Assembly (NCBI GenBank): GCA_016930735.1
Contig: JAFGGF010000191.1
Coordinates: forward strand, 1-6,528
From: Prolixibacteraceae bacterium
Lineage (GTDB): Bacteria > Bacteroidota > Bacteroidia > Bacteroidales > Prolixibacteraceae
Direction: 5' to 3'
DNA: 6,528 nucleotides
Shown here: positions 6,252 through 6,528 of the stretch, piece after piece
Layout: each line of letters begins with the position of its first letter
Position numbering within the stretch: position 1 is the first letter of the stretch
Program-made: the position numbers and the translations under genes
Notes under the pieces: generated by a model
Databases searched by the model: none
What the model was told of the DNA's origin: nothing
What the model saw: only the letters and a program-made list of their open reading frames with translations

Positions 6252-6393
6252 TAATAATCGCTTAAAAGTAGGACAGTAATTTATTCTGTTAAATTTTTTT
6301 CGGTCAAACACTCAAAATTTTAGCTCAATGTTGTGTTTTGTTATCTTTTTATAAAGAATCAGGTCGAGCCTTTTCTTAATTATTGATGTTTTG

Positions 6394-6401
6394 TATTTTC
6401 G
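6394..6401 (+). promoter_or_regulatory. Weak candidate -7 element for the HAD hydrolase gene
   Basis: TATTTTCG matches TAnnTTTG at five of the six fixed positions and ends 19 bases before the ATG at 6421. A TTTT at 6371-6374, 19 bases upstream, could stand in for the -33 TTTG. Both matches are imperfect in an AT-rich region, so this is tentative. Confidence 0.25.
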
Positions 6402-6420
6402 TTACAACTGAACTGAAAGG

Positions 6421-6528
6421 ATGGATAAAATAAAACTGATAGCTACCGATCTTGACGGAACTTTCCTGAATGACGACAAATCGATTTCAGGAGACAACCT
6501 AAGGGCGCTGGTTGAACTTGGAAATAAG
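6421..6528 (+). CDS. HAD-superfamily (Cof-type) hydrolase, 3'-truncated
   Basis: The first 36 codons of a gene that runs off the right edge. The start MDKIKLIATDLDGTFLNDD contains HAD motif I, DLDGT (residues 10-14). Asp10 is the expected phosphoryl-accepting nucleophile and Asp12 the general acid/base. The wording around it, followed by a KSIS turn, is typical of Cof-type HAD-IIB phosphatases, which act on sugar phosphates and related small phosphorylated metabolites in the cytoplasm. The cap domain and motifs II-IV lie outside the window, so subfamily and substrate cannot be settled. The gene is divergent from dapB across 198 bases. The ATG is preceded by GAAAGG directly against the start, too close to be a standard ribosome binding site. 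Confidence 0.85.
   Translation, partial: MDKIKLIATDLDGTFLNDDKSISGDNLRALVELGNK

Noticed and set aside
1..6528. CRISPR arrays, tRNA, rRNA, transposase or toxin-antitoxin genes
   Set aside because: No direct-repeat arrays, RNA-gene motifs, transposase frames or small paired genes were seen on either strand.

Overview
The window looks like an ordinary housekeeping stretch of an AT-rich genome from the phylum Bacteroidota, possibly a marine or anaerobic Bacteroidales/Marinilabiliales relative. The order rests on general resemblance only. The phylum call rests on four things: long signal peptidases I of the Bacteroidota type, a WbqC-family protein beside dapB and lepB, translation starts without Shine-Dalgarno sequences, and a TAnnTTTG-type -7 promoter element upstream of dapB.

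Layout, left to right. Positions 2-1177 (+) hold the 3' part of a PQQ-like beta-propeller protein whose start lies outside the window. It converges on a leftward block: a WbqC-family gene (1217-1825), a small LapA-domain membrane protein gene (1828-2187), a signal peptidase I gene here called lepB copy B (2257-3597), a 553-base non-coding spacer rich in hairpins (3598-4150), a second signal peptidase I gene, lepB copy A (4151-5491), and dapB (5506-6222). A 198-base divergent intergenic region separates dapB from the first 36 codons of a HAD-family (Cof-type) hydrolase on the + strand (6421-6528), which runs off the end.

Transcription. dapB and lepB copy A lie 14 bases apart and probably form one unit, driven from a -7 element at 6244-6251 and ended by a strong intrinsic terminator at 4102-4132. 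lepB copy B has its own terminator at 2203-2232, placed before the LapA-domain gene. The LapA-domain and WbqC genes are 2 bases apart and must be translationally linked. Where their transcript starts is not clear: either a weak promoter or readthrough.

How the genes relate. DapB supplies the diaminopimelate/lysine pathway. The two LepB copies are inner-membrane proteases that cut signal peptides from exported proteins. They are gapless paralogues of identical length (446 aa), about 76% identical by hand count, and both keep the Ser/Lys catalytic dyad. The LapA-domain protein is a small inner-membrane protein of unknown function, and WbqC-family proteins are of uncertain biochemical function.

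I did not find a clearly new biological system. The best leads are the recently duplicated, apparently diverging lepB pair, and the spacer between the copies, which carries a cluster of palindromes resembling REP-like or MITE-like elements. Several start codons are moved downstream from the longest possible reading frame, because the extensions begin at TTG or GTG and in two cases run through regulatory sequence.
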